Below, piece after piece: positions 37,654 through 46,386 of a stretch of 64,000 nt of DNA. Source of the stretch: Microbacteriaceae bacterium (lineage in GTDB: Bacteria > Actinomycetota > Actinomycetes > Actinomycetales > Microbacteriaceae). The stretch is taken from positions 62,001-126,000 of the forward strand of contig SCRE01000021.1 in assembly GCA_004297935.1 (NCBI GenBank), in the 5' to 3' direction. A program made the translations under genes and the position numbers. The notes under the pieces are model-generated. The model did not search any database. It worked only from the letters and a program-made list of their open reading frames with translations, and was not told the origin of the DNA. Position 1 is the first letter of the stretch. Each line of letters opens with the position of its first letter.

Positions 37654-38432
37654 GATCTCGCCGCCGATTCCATAAAATTGACGAGCTCGCTCAGCGTGAT
37701 TTCGCTTCGCGTAAATCTTCGGAGGATGCGACCACGATCTAAAACGATAAATGCGTCACCCACCTCGTATGCGTCTGATACGTTGTGCGAAATCAGTAGC
37801 ACGCCGAGCCCCCGCTTCGCCGTGGTCTTTACCAGCTGCAGTACATGCTTACTCTGCGTCAGGGATAGTCCGGTTGTTGGTTCATCGAGGATCATCACGC
37901 TTGTGCCGAAGAGGGACGCCCTCCCAATCGCGATTCCCTCTCGTTCGCCGCCTGACAGGTTTCGTACCTTTGAATGAACCGACAGGACCTGTGACCGGAA
38001 ACCTATGTCTCGCAGGAGGGCTTCGGTTTGGCGATTTTGCTCTTTTGTATTGATGAAGCCGAGCCGGCCAACGAGCTCTCTGCCCATAAAGACGTTCTGC
38101 GCGACCTTTTGGTTTTCGGCCAGTGCTTTGTCTTGGAAAACGGTCTCGATGCCACATCGTCTAGCTACGCGCGGCTTCCAATCCGGTCGAACAGATCCTC
38201 TGAACCGAACGCTGCCGCGATCAGGGCGCGTCACACCTGTCAGTACACGGACGATACTGGACTTTCCTGCGCCATTATCGCCGAGAAGGCAAAGCACACG
38301 CCCACTCGTGATGCTCAGATCGATATCAGTCAGCGCCGTCACACCGCCGTATCGGACATGGACCTCTTCTAGAGCCAAGAGCTCGGTCCCGGTCGCTTCG
38401 TCTGTCGTCAATAGTCCATCCTTGTGCCACAT
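37650..38432 (-). CDS. Ribose-type ABC transporter ATP-binding protein, single domain
   Basis: Walker A GDNGAGKSS, signature LSGGEREGIAIGRAS, Walker B VMILDEPTTGLS and H-loop LLISHNVSDAY are present. At about 260 residues it has one ATPase domain, unlike RbsA which has two; the FrcA-type systems are similar. The ATG at 38432 and a TTG at 38438 are both possible and neither has a good ribosome site. Energises the permease encoded in the overlapping downstream gene. Confidence 0.92.
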   Translation of the reverse strand: MWHKDGLLTTDEATGTELLALEEVHVRYGGVTALTDIDLSITSGRVLCLLGDNGAGKSSIVRVLTGVTRPDRGSVRFRGSVRPDWKPRVARRCGIETVFQDKALAENQKVAQNVFMGRELVGRLGFINTKEQNRQTEALLRDIGFRSQVLSVHSKVRNLSGGEREGIAIGRASLFGTSVMILDEPTTGLSLTQSKHVLQLVKTTAKRGLGVLLISHNVSDAYEVGDAFIVLDRGRILRRFTRSEITLSELVNFMESAARS

Positions 38433-38512
38433 AGCCAATTAGTTGCTTTTGCACACGTGTCAACTCGGCTTCTTTGGCGCTCTTGGGGCGCCATTAGCCA
38501 AGGCTGCTCACT

Positions 38513-39589
38513 TCACGCGACAATTCCCGCCCTAATTTGGGGGAGAAGCGGCTTCACGTTCTTTTCTGTAATGAAGCCGTGAGCAGTATCGACGTCTAGA
38601 CCTGCAAAGCCGTCCCCGCCCCAGCGCTTTCGCATGCACAGGTTAAGTACGGGAAGGTAGCCCTGTAGAAATGGCTGCTGGCTTGCAACCATCTGCGCCC
38701 AGCCCTGCTGAAGCATCGTGACGACCCCAGGGATCGCGTCAAACCCAATCACCGCAACGTCCCCGGCCTTACGTCCGGCGGCCTTCAGGTAGACGGAGGC
38801 CTCACCTACCCACTGTCCACCAGACAGAGACATAACTTTGGCATCTGGGTATTTCGACAGCGCGCCTGATACGACGCCCGTCTGTGAGGCAGGGTTCCCG
38901 CCAGACGATATATCCAGGACCAGTTTCACAACGTTAAGTCCGGCCTTGCTGAACGCATCCGCTACGCCGTTATCACGGGGGGCGTTACCAGGGACATTGA
39001 AGAACCCGAAGACAATGGCTCTGTCACCAGCCTTCAGATTGAACTCTTTGATCGCCTCGTTACCGAGGCCGAGCCCTTCGTTGTACTGGTCTGCTCCAAC
39101 GTAACCGGATCCAAACTCAGCCCGAACCTTCGGGACGTCTGTGTTGCAATATTCGACATATATGCCAGCTTCTTCGGCCTGCTGAGCTAGCGGCATCAGT
39201 GCTTCGTCGCCTGGTTGACCCATCATCGCAATGCCGTCTGGCTTCGCAGCTATGGCTTCACGAAATTGACTGACAAACTTCGACACATCCCAGTCGGAGT
39301 AGACCGTTGTGATGTTGCAGCCCAGGTCGGTCGATGCTTGCTTGTAGCCATTGACAACAACGCGCCCGAATTGGTCGCCGGCCGGGCCACCACCAAAAGT
39401 ATAAAGCCGAATATCTCGGGCCCACGTTGCGCCCATACCCGCCGCGCCGGCTGCAGGTTTTGCAGTGTTGGCCCCTTTCTCTGATGACGTGCATCCCGCG
39501 AGCAAGCCACCCGCTGCGGCAACGCCAACCGTGGAGAGAAGCTGTCGACGGCCAAACGGCCGTCCCTCTTGAACCACTCCTGATCGCAT
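38513..39589 (-). CDS. Ribose-type ABC sugar-binding lipoprotein
   Basis: A periplasmic-binding-protein of the RbsB class (358 residues). The signal has a twin-arginine motif FGRRQLLS and lipobox LLAGCTS. Sugar-contact regions include GMMGQPGDEALMPLA, YVGADQYNEGLGLG and VIGFDAIPG. The ATG at 39589 follows GAGGTG. The ligand is probably a monosaccharide or polyol; the three epimerase-like genes upstream suggest a rare ketose or derivative. Confidence 0.92.
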   Translation of the reverse strand: MRSGVVQEGRPFGRRQLLSTVGVAAAGGLLAGCTSSEKGANTAKPAAGAAGMGATWARDIRLYTFGGGPAGDQFGRVVVNGYKQASTDLGCNITTVYSDWDVSKFVSQFREAIAAKPDGIAMMGQPGDEALMPLAQQAEEAGIYVEYCNTDVPKVRAEFGSGYVGADQYNEGLGLGNEAIKEFNLKAGDRAIVFGFFNVPGNAPRDNGVADAFSKAGLNVVKLVLDISSGGNPASQTGVVSGALSKYPDAKVMSLSGGQWVGEASVYLKAAGRKAGDVAVIGFDAIPGVVTMLQQGWAQMVASQQPFLQGYLPVLNLCMRKRWGGDGFAGLDVDTAHGFITEKNVKPLLPQIRAGIVA

Positions 39590-39649
39590 TTCCAATCACC
39601 TCATGCTTTTTCGTGTACTGTTCCGGTCTCTCGCAGTCTCACCTGTGCG

Positions 39650-40504
39650 CTATCCCCATAGGCTCTCCTCAACCTCACGCATCCGCGCGATCGACTCATT
39701 TGTGTACTTGTCGAGGAAGTCCTGGTGTCCACCTTCAGCCATTACTCGGAACGGATCCGCTGAACCTGGCAGAAGTTCGAAAGTCAGATACCCGGCGAAC
39801 CCGATCTCGTCCAGCGCCTTGAGCACCGGTCGGAAATCGGCGTGCCCATAGCCCGGCGCCGCCCTGTTGGTGTCCGCTAAATGCACGTGGTTCAGAAACG
39901 CGCCGGCATCCTTGTAAGCATCAGCCACCGATCTTTCCTCGATGTTCATATGGAACATGTCCCCATGTACTCCGCCATTATCAATTTCACACGCCTGTAA
40001 GAATGCAACAGCTTGATCGAGACGGTTGATGAAGTAGGTCTCGTACCGGTTCCACGCCTCAAGCGTGATGTCGACCCCTTCAGACGCGGCGTGGTTCGCG
40101 ATCGCACGTACCCCCTCGATTGCCCAGTCGCGTTCCTCTGCTCGAGATGACGTAGGCCCTACTTTCCCCACTGGGGCTGGCCCCACGATGATTACGGGTG
40201 CGCCTACCGCTGACGCGAAGTCTGCGACGTTACGGCCATAATCGATCGCCTTGCGCCTCACGCTCGCTTCTGGGTGAGTCAGATCTCTTTCTTCGCCAGA
40301 CCAAACGCTACATATGGAACTAACGGCAATCCCGTACTCATCCCGCAAGTTATTAACTTCGTCTACCGAGTAGCGGTCAGGCTCTCCCACCAGTTCGATC
40401 GCGTCGTACCCAGCAGCAGCAACGCGAGCAAAGCTCGAGGCAACGTCCTCTTTGTAGTAAACCAACGCATTGTATGAATACCGAAATTTCTTCATGGTCG
40501 TCAT
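39650..40504 (-). CDS. Ketose 3-epimerase-like TIM-barrel protein
   Basis: A 284-residue TIM barrel. DITLEAWNRYETYFINR (catalytic Glu in the usual NRYE context), GDMFHMNIEER, HLADTNR and GHADFRPV match D-tagatose/D-psicose 3-epimerases, including the metal-ligand positions. Expected to invert C3 of a ketose or a related sugar. Two ATG codons three apart make the start uncertain. Part of the island unit with two further TIM-barrel genes and the importer. Confidence 0.87.
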   Translation of the reverse strand: MTTMKKFRYSYNALVYYKEDVASSFARVAAAGYDAIELVGEPDRYSVDEVNNLRDEYGIAVSSICSVWSGEERDLTHPEASVRRKAIDYGRNVADFASAVGAPVIIVGPAPVGKVGPTSSRAEERDWAIEGVRAIANHAASEGVDITLEAWNRYETYFINRLDQAVAFLQACEIDNGGVHGDMFHMNIEERSVADAYKDAGAFLNHVHLADTNRAAPGYGHADFRPVLKALDEIGFAGYLTFELLPGSADPFRVMAEGGHQDFLDKYTNESIARMREVEESLWG

Positions 40505-40572
40505 CCGCCCCTTAGAATCCAGTTGAAATAAAGTGATGTATGAAGTTGTGTAGGAGGTCGCCGGGGCCTGCG

Positions 40573-41412
40573 CTAATTAGCGGCCCCGAGAAACTGGCGC
40601 ACTACTGCAATCGCCGCGCGGCAGTTCGCATCTTTTTCTCGAGCCGATACGCCAAGCGACCGGACGTCATACGGATTCCCCGCAGCGGGCAGGTACTCCA
40701 TGGCCACGGAACCCGCATAATTCATCTGTTCGAGAGCGGCAAATATTGCTCTGAAGTCGAGGTGCCCCTGGCCTGGGGGTCGCCGGTTACTGTCAGCAAG
40801 CTGCACATGCCACAATCTGTCTTTTATGGTAGACAGGGTCGGCACTGGGTCAGGCTCCTCAATGCTCATATGAAATGTATCCAGCATTACGCCGACATCT
40901 TGTGAGCCCGTCGCTTCTGCGAGAGAGTGCGCGGCAGTTACCGTATTGACCAGGTACGTTTCATACCGGTTCAGTGCTTCGACGACGAGCCGAACATTGC
41001 TGCCGCTAATCCGAGCCGCAATGCGCGCCAGAGACTCAGCTGCATTGCCTAACTCGCTCTGACGTGAGCTGATCGGCGAAGTGCGACCAACCGCAGTCGG
41101 CACGACTATCACAACTCCAGACCCAAAGGATGACATAAGCTCTGCGCATCTGACGACGTAGTCTTGGGCCTGAGTACGTACGGACGAATCCGGGTGGGAA
41201 AGATCTCTATCTGGTGAATACAGCCCACAAATTGACGGTACTTCGAGCTCACGAGATCGAAGATCCGAGAGATCCTTCGCGCTGAAGCCATCTGGCTCCC
41301 CCGCCAACTCGATCCCGTCGTACCCCAGACGCTCGAGCCGCTCCACAGTGTCAGATAGTGGCTCGCGTCCAAATATCCACTGGCTAGCAGTTAGATGCGG
41401 TTTCATGTGCAT
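40573..41412 (-). CDS. Ketose 3-epimerase-like TIM-barrel protein (second copy)
   Basis: A 279-residue relative of the previous protein: YDGIELAGEPDGFS, VVEALNRYETYLVN, LDTFHMSIEEPD, HVQLADSNRRPPG and GHLDFRAI. The two share the same motifs but differ widely elsewhere, so they are diverged paralogues, not a recent duplication. AAGGAG lies about ten bases before the ATG at 41412; a second ATG follows two codons later. Confidence 0.87.
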   Translation of the reverse strand: MHMKPHLTASQWIFGREPLSDTVERLERLGYDGIELAGEPDGFSAKDLSDLRSRELEVPSICGLYSPDRDLSHPDSSVRTQAQDYVVRCAELMSSFGSGVVIVVPTAVGRTSPISSRQSELGNAAESLARIAARISGSNVRLVVEALNRYETYLVNTVTAAHSLAEATGSQDVGVMLDTFHMSIEEPDPVPTLSTIKDRLWHVQLADSNRRPPGQGHLDFRAIFAALEQMNYAGSVAMEYLPAAGNPYDVRSLGVSAREKDANCRAAIAVVRQFLGAAN

Positions 41413-41486
41413 TGTTTTGCAGCTCCTTTTAGTAATTAGGAATCTTCGTAAAGGCGTAACCGGTTGATCGACAGTTTCACAACGAT

Positions 41487-42416
41487 TCAACGCACTTCAC
41501 CTTCAGACACCACCAGCGGGCGTAGCGTCCTCAGAGCGATTCCCAGCCCCGTTTTGACACGGTCTTCAGATCCACTCCAAACGGGATCTTCGTGCTCTAC
41601 CGACAGCACACCATTGAAGCCGCCTTCATACAGAAGATCGACATAGCGGCGCCAATCGACTTGACCAAGGCCGGGTATGCGATAGCGCCACCATCCGACG
41701 TCCCATGGTGTAGCTCGTCCTATTGCCTTGCCAGGCCATCCGTAGCGGTTTCGCCTGCCCTTGAATAGTTCGATATCTTTAGCCTGGGCGTGCGGGACAC
41801 GTGAAATATAGGGCGACAGGACTTTGATCGGGTCAATGCCCATCCACAGCAAGTGGGATGGGTCAAAGTTCAGATACAAACCGAGGTCGAACATCCACTC
41901 CCACAGCTCTGGGGAGTATGCGAGGTTGCCGGGGTATCCATCTGGATGCCAGCCTTCCATCACGCAATTTTCGATAATGATCGACACTCGGCGCTCTCCT
42001 GCATAGTCAACGAGCGGGCGAAAGTACCTTTCCGCGAGGACCAGGTTCTCTGAAACCGTTTTGGTCCAGTCGCGACCGATGAACGTCCCAACGTATGGCA
42101 CGCCCAGCGAAGATGCAGCATCGACTACAGACTTCAGATGGGCATGTATCGCGTCTTGCCGTGCCAGGTCCGGATGCAGATTGTTTTCGTAGTAGGCGAG
42201 CGCCGATATTTCCAGCCTGAGATCTGCGATTAGGGCTTTGGCGCTATCTAACGCAGCGGGATCGGACACTGCGATGTGCGAGGCCTCGAACTCGCGTCCA
42301 CCGACCGACGGCCACGCCGCGACCTCAAGGGCTTCATACCCGGCCCCGGCTGCCCATGCGGCAACTTCGTGTAGCGATAGGTCAGGAAAACAGGCGGTGA
42401 CCATCCCGATCTTCAT
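41487..42416 (-). CDS. Sugar isomerase/epimerase-type TIM-barrel protein
   Basis: A 309-residue TIM barrel of a different subgroup, closer in its motifs to the protein at 23090: IIIENCVMEGW, LYLNFDPSHLLWMGIDPI, HAQAKDIELFKG and VLSVEHEDPVW. An AAGGAGTG site precedes the ATG, which overlaps the stop codon of the small upstream gene as ATGA. It probably acts on the same imported compound as its neighbours. Confidence 0.88.
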   Translation of the reverse strand: MKIGMVTACFPDLSLHEVAAWAAGAGYEALEVAAWPSVGGREFEASHIAVSDPAALDSAKALIADLRLEISALAYYENNLHPDLARQDAIHAHLKSVVDAASSLGVPYVGTFIGRDWTKTVSENLVLAERYFRPLVDYAGERRVSIIIENCVMEGWHPDGYPGNLAYSPELWEWMFDLGLYLNFDPSHLLWMGIDPIKVLSPYISRVPHAQAKDIELFKGRRNRYGWPGKAIGRATPWDVGWWRYRIPGLGQVDWRRYVDLLYEGGFNGVLSVEHEDPVWSGSEDRVKTGLGIALRTLRPLVVSEGEVR

Positions 42417-42631
42417 TGCTGCACTCCTTGCATGTCCGGCTCGTGCCATTTCCAGACGTTCGGAGAAGTAAGGACGTCATCCTTTGCGTCCTTCGCCGCA
42501 CACGCCATCGCTATGAGAGTCGCCACCCACATCTCACCGTAGATGTCATTTCCAACGTGGGGGAGAGAAGCGTCTTGATAGGGCAAAACGGAGTCGAACT
42601 CGACAGGATCAGTTACAGCCGTCTTCGGCAT
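42413..42631 (-). CDS. Small protein of unknown function, coupled to the TIM-barrel gene
   Basis: A 72-residue protein starting MPKTAVTDPVEFDSVLPYQD with the middle segment YGEMWVATLIAMACAAKDAK and ending in WKWHEPDMQ. AAGGAG lies before the ATG and its end overlaps the next start as ATGA. No family is recognised. The middle segment faintly recalls the last helices of Gfo/Idh/MocA proteins, so it could be a remnant or a small accessory subunit. It is the first gene of the island's minus-strand unit. Confidence 0.6.
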   Translation of the reverse strand: MPKTAVTDPVEFDSVLPYQDASLPHVGNDIYGEMWVATLIAMACAAKDAKDDVLTSPNVWKWHEPDMQGVQQ

Positions 42632-42644
42632 ACTGTTGTTCTCC

Positions 42645-42670
42645 TTGACTCATCTGATTGACTCATCTGA
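42645..42670. repeat. Perfect 13-bp direct repeat
   Basis: TTGACTCATCTGA occurs twice without a gap, 13 bases upstream of the first island gene. TTGACT resembles a -35 box only on the plus strand, away from that gene; a tandem regulator site is equally possible. Confidence 0.7.
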
Positions 42671-43075
42671 AACATTGGCTTGGGACGTGGCTGGATTATG
42701 CGCATTCATGTGCAACCGCGCGCGTTTTTTCGGTAGCACGCACCGGTAACGCAAGTCGGCGCCTGGCCGCGCATGGGTAGGCCCAGCGAACACCACGGTC
42801 GATGAATGGCATCACGCCCATCGGGAACGCTCTGCCCAAACCGCGATTTCGCCACGCTGAACCTCTCCACGAACACGACCGATGGCGGAGTGAAAGTCAG
42901 CGGCAGGGTGGTAAGTTCCCGCGTTGCCACACAACGGTCCAGACGATGCACGCCACCCGAAGACCTTTCGCTGCAACACTCCAGCAAATTCATATTATAC
43001 ATATATGCACTAGGTGTAAAGACTCTAGTCATATTCACTCTGTATTCGAGCTACCGGACACGGTTTACTGATCGA
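42671..43075. promoter_or_regulatory. Divergent intergenic region at the island edge
   Basis: No convincing gene was found here. The stretch 42985-43050 is very AT-rich for this genome (ATTATACATATATG) and probably contains promoter elements for the XRE regulator; GC-rich sequence of the usual type resumes just after 43075. Confidence 0.4.
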
Positions 43076-43381
43076 GTGCCTGAGCCCATCTCCATCGCCG
43101 CTCAAACGCTGGGCAAGAGGGTTCGCGAACACCGACAACAGCTCGGAGTGAGCCAAGAGACGCTGGCGGAACTCTCGGGTGTGCACTGGACCTTCATCGG
43201 CCAGGTCGAGCGCGGAATGCGCAACCTCAGCCTGCACAACATCGTGAAGATCGCGGATGGACTCGGAGTGGACCCGGCCGTCCTCGTCCGCGGCATAGAG
43301 GCACGGGACATCCCCCGTTCGGACCCGCCGAAGGAGAGCGCCGCGAGCCGGATCCGCCGCCAGCGGACGACGTCAGAATGA
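43076..43381 (+). CDS. XRE-family helix-turn-helix regulator
   Basis: A 101-residue Cro/C1-type DNA-binding protein: LGKRVREHRQQLGVSQETLA then GVHWTFIGQVERGMRNLSL form the helix-turn-helix, and GLGVDPAVLV closes the domain. The C-terminus is short and basic. The start is a GTG at 43076 without an evident ribosome site. At the boundary of the low-GC island, it may control the divergent operon. Confidence 0.85.
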   Translation: MPEPISIAAQTLGKRVREHRQQLGVSQETLAELSGVHWTFIGQVERGMRNLSLHNIVKIADGLGVDPAVLVRGIEARDIPRSDPPKESAASRIRRQRTTSE

Positions 43382-43427
43382 AGACGGCCTGGCGCACTCG
43401 ACGGCACAGCCAGAGCTGGACGAACGC

Positions 43428-44306
43428 CTAGGCGCCGGCGGATGGGCCGCCGAGGAACGGGGCTACGAAGCGACCGAAGGCCGACGCCGTGCGCTCGGCC
43501 ACCTCGGCGAACGGCGCATCCCACACCGCCTGATTGAAGATCTCGACCTCGATGTCGCCGGCGTAGCCGGCAGCCAGCACCGCGCGCGTGATCGGACCGA
43601 AGTCGATGTGCCCATTGCCCATCATGCCGCGCGCCAGCAGCAGATCGGCTGGCAGCGGGGTGATCCAATCGCAGACCTGATAGCCGGCGATGCGGCCGAG
43701 CCGTCCCGCGCGCGCGAGCTGTTCGTCGAGCCGCGGATCCCACCAGACGTGGAACGTGTCCACCACGACACCGACCGAGGGGCCGAACTGCTCAGCGATA
43801 TCGATCGCCTGCCCTAGCGTGGAGACGACTGCGCGATCGGCGGCATACATCGGATGCAGCGCCTCGATCGCGAGCGTGACTCCGGCGGCCGCCGCATCCG
43901 CTTCGAGTTCGCCGATGGCATCGCGCACCCGCTCGCGAGCACCGGGAAGATCGCGTGATCCGTCGGGCAGCCCGCCTGCGACAAGAACGAGCACAGCCGC
44001 GGAGCCTGCCGCCCCGGCCGCGACCAGCGCCGCAGTCTCATCGATCGCACGTCGGTTGTCATCGATGGCTGCAGTGCGACGCTCACCGTGCAGCGCGGTG
44101 AAGAATCCGCCGCGGCACAGGCTCGAGACGCGCAGGCCCGAGTCGCCAACGCGCCGACCCGACTCATCGAGTCCGAGCGCAGCGACCGGCTCGCGCCACA
44201 GGCCAATGCTGTCGATGCCGGCGGCTGCGGCCGCCTCAAGCGCTTCAGCGAGCGTCGCGCGTTTGATCGTCGCCTGGTTCAACGACAGGCGCGGATGCGC
44301 ACTCAT
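43428..44306 (-). CDS. Sugar phosphate isomerase/epimerase family protein
   Basis: A 292-residue TIM barrel: SLNQATIKRATLAEALEAAA at the N-terminus, LAIEALHPMYAADRAV with a metal-ligand Glu, VVVDTFHVWWDP and GNGHIDFGPI with further ligands, and IEVEIFNQ. GC-rich codon use matches the core genome. The start overlaps the end of the truncated DUF993 gene as ATGA, showing that they once formed one operon; its former partner is now broken. Confidence 0.87.
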   Translation of the reverse strand: MSAHPRLSLNQATIKRATLAEALEAAAAAGIDSIGLWREPVAALGLDESGRRVGDSGLRVSSLCRGGFFTALHGERRTAAIDDNRRAIDETAALVAAGAAGSAAVLVLVAGGLPDGSRDLPGARERVRDAIGELEADAAAAGVTLAIEALHPMYAADRAVVSTLGQAIDIAEQFGPSVGVVVDTFHVWWDPRLDEQLARAGRLGRIAGYQVCDWITPLPADLLLARGMMGNGHIDFGPITRAVLAAGYAGDIEVEIFNQAVWDAPFAEVAERTASAFGRFVAPFLGGPSAGA

Positions 44307-45085
44307 GCGGTCACTCCGCTCTGAGCTAGCAGGCGGTTCCAGCGTGCCGCAGCCAGTTCCGGTCGCTCGAGGGCACCGGAATCGTTGGCCAGTCTCACTA
44401 TTTCCGACAGGTGCGGCAGGCTCCGTGCCGATTGCAGGCCGCCCACCATGCCGAACGCATCCTGATGACCGTTCAGCCAGGACAGGAACGCGATGCCCGT
44501 CTTGTAGTAGAAGGTCGGCGCGGCGAAGATCTGCCGGGAGAGCGCTTCGGTCGGGCCGAGGATGCGGTAGTGGGCATCCCGGTCGCTGCGATCGAGCGCC
44601 TGGATGGCGGCGGAGGCGTTCGGCGCGACCGCCGCGAACGCTCCGAGAAGGGCGTTCGAGTACGACCCGCCGGTCGAGTTGCGGGCACCGGCGAGCCTAT
44701 CGAGGCCCAGCGAACTGGTCTGGATCCGCTCGTTCCTCGCTACTGGACCGACGAGGGCGTCGCCCGCGATCAGACCGACATAGTTGAAGTCGTCGCCGGT
44801 GAACATGGCTGTGGTGCCGGGCAGCCGAGTGCGCAGCGCGATCTCGGCGGACGCATCCAGCAGACTCATCTTGATGCCGAACACCTTCGCCGCATTCGCC
44901 TCGACGATCCGGACGACGGCGTCCGATGCCTCCGCTACCGAGCGCGACCCGAAATAGCCCGCGAGCGCCGGGTCGAATGCCCCACCCAGCCAGTGCAGGA
45001 TGACCGGGGCGCCCGCGTGCGCGAGTACCGCACCGTAGACGCGCTCGTAGTCCGCGGCGGTTTGCGCGGCGCGCGCGAGGTGCCG
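44303..45085 (-). pseudogene. DUF993 (dihydrodipicolinate synthase-like) gene, N-terminus deleted
   Basis: The C-terminal two thirds of a DUF993 TIM barrel are intact and in frame: DYERVYGAVLAHAG, PVILHWLGGAFDPALAGY, VFGIKMSLLDASAE and TAMFTGDDFNYVGLIAGD. The family is normally about 380-400 residues, and the N-terminal third including the first barrel strands is missing. Instead the frame runs upstream into an out-of-frame piece of a lacI gene. The junction lies at about 45083-45093. An open frame up to 45142 exists but is unlikely to be functional. Confidence 0.8.
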
Positions 45086-45748
45086 CGAGGCCGCTGATGA
45101 AACCGTCGACACGCTGTTGCATCGCAAGCAGCGGAGTAGCACTTCCCAACACCAAGCAGCGACGATAGCCGAGTTTCACAATGTCCCGCGCAAGCTGACG
45201 CGCACCTTCCTGGTTGTCGAATGCGACCGTCTCGAACGGCAAATCTGATCGGCTGATCAGCACGACCCGCCCGCCCGTGCTCTCATACCGCCGCAGTTCG
45301 TCGGTCAGGCTGTCGTCCGTTGACGGCTTCAGGTAGCCCGTGCCGGCAAGGATTATCGCGCGCGGTTGTTCCCGCGTATCTCCCTGACAAGTTCCAACTC
45401 CCGCTCGACTTGCCGATCGGTTACCGCGATCGACACCCGGAGGCCCATTGTCTCTGCCTGGCGCATGATCGCAGCGGCCACGGCCGAGAAGTACGGATCC
45501 GAGATGCCGCTGATCACCAGAGCGATGGTGCGTGAACTTCCACGCGCGACGGCTTGTGTGGAGAGGTTCGGCGTGTAGCCCAACTCGGCCGCGGAGGCGA
45601 GCACACGCTCACGGTAGCTCTCGTTCACCTTTCTGGCGCTGCCATTCAGCACACGCGACGCTGTCGGCTGAGACACGCCGGCATGGCGGGCGACATCGCC
45701 AAGGGTGGCAGGCCTGCGCGGGCTGCTCTCGCCTGGTCTGTCGCTCAC
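45086..45748 (-). pseudogene. LacI-family regulator, frameshifted and 3' truncated
   Basis: The N-terminal part (GTG at 45748) is a clear LacI protein: TLGDVARHAGVSQPTASRVL, NGSARKVNESYRER and TIALVISGISDPYF. The frame stops at 45353. The sequence continues in another frame with AIILAGTGYLKPS, GRVVLISRSDLPFETVAFDN and GYRRCLVLGSATPLL, so one base has been lost near 45374. After RVDGFISGL the LacI homology ends where DUF993 homology begins. The effector domain is thus incomplete even if the frameshift were repaired. Confidence 0.82.
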
Positions 45749-45879
45749 GCGAGCAGGATATCGCGCGATGGCCCCACTCCGGTTCAACGGCTCGGTCGTT
45801 GCGACCGGGAGACCACCCGATGTCCCAGCGAGATGCCAGGCCTCAGAAGCCCCTGCGCAAGCCGCCAGCCGTTGCCCGG

Positions 45880-46347
45880 TCAGGCGTTCTCGAGCTCGGC
45901 GATCATGATCTTCTTCTGGCTCATCATCACGCCGATCTGTTCGGGACGTCGGGTCAGGTCGGCCATGTTCTCCGGGATGATCTGCCAGCTGACGCCGAAC
46001 CGGTCCTTGCACCAGCCGCACTGCTCCGCCTCGGGCACGTGCGACAGCTTCGACCAGTAGCGGTCGATCTCCGCCTGATCCGCACACGAGACAACGAACG
46101 AGATCGACTCGTTGAAGGTGAATATCGGTCCACCGTCGAGGCAGACGAAGTCCACCCCATTCAACGTGAATTGACCGTTGAGCACCTTGCCGGACATGCC
46201 CCTGAAGTGTTCGTCGAGTGCCTCGTCGGGATACTCGACGATCGTGCCGACGCGCGAATTCGGGAACACCTCTGCATAGTACGCCATCGCTTCGCGCGCC
46301 TGGTCGTCGAACCACAGGCATGGCTGGATGGGTGAGAGCTGAGCCAT
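45880..46347 (-). CDS. VOC-family protein (PhnB/3-dmu-9_3-mt type)
   Basis: A 155-residue vicinal-oxygen-chelate-fold protein: PCLWFDDQAREAMAYYAEVF, FTLNGVDFVCLDGGP and CGWCKDRFGVSWQIIPENM are typical of the PhnB-like branch, which contains no assigned enzyme activity in most members. GGAGG lies eight bases before the ATG at 46347. It is intact although both flanks hold gene remnants. Confidence 0.87.
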   Translation of the reverse strand: MAQLSPIQPCLWFDDQAREAMAYYAEVFPNSRVGTIVEYPDEALDEHFRGMSGKVLNGQFTLNGVDFVCLDGGPIFTFNESISFVVSCADQAEIDRYWSKLSHVPEAEQCGWCKDRFGVSWQIIPENMADLTRRPEQIGVMMSQKKIMIAELENA

Positions 46348-46386
46348 TTCAGAACCTCCATGTTCGTCCATTGCTTTCGTGCAGTT

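Noticed and set aside
42806-43075. Upstream extension of the XRE regulator
   Set aside because: The extended part runs through the AT-rich promoter-like region, with no domain and no ribosome site, and the helix-turn-helix domain is complete from the GTG at 43076.
35408-43075. Integrative element or prophage carrying the low-GC island
   Set aside because: No integrase, transposase, tRNA gene or flanking direct repeats were found; only composition suggests transfer.
45086-45263. Independent short gene starting MLISRSDLPFETV
   Set aside because: This is the shifted continuation of the LacI pseudogene, not a separate gene.
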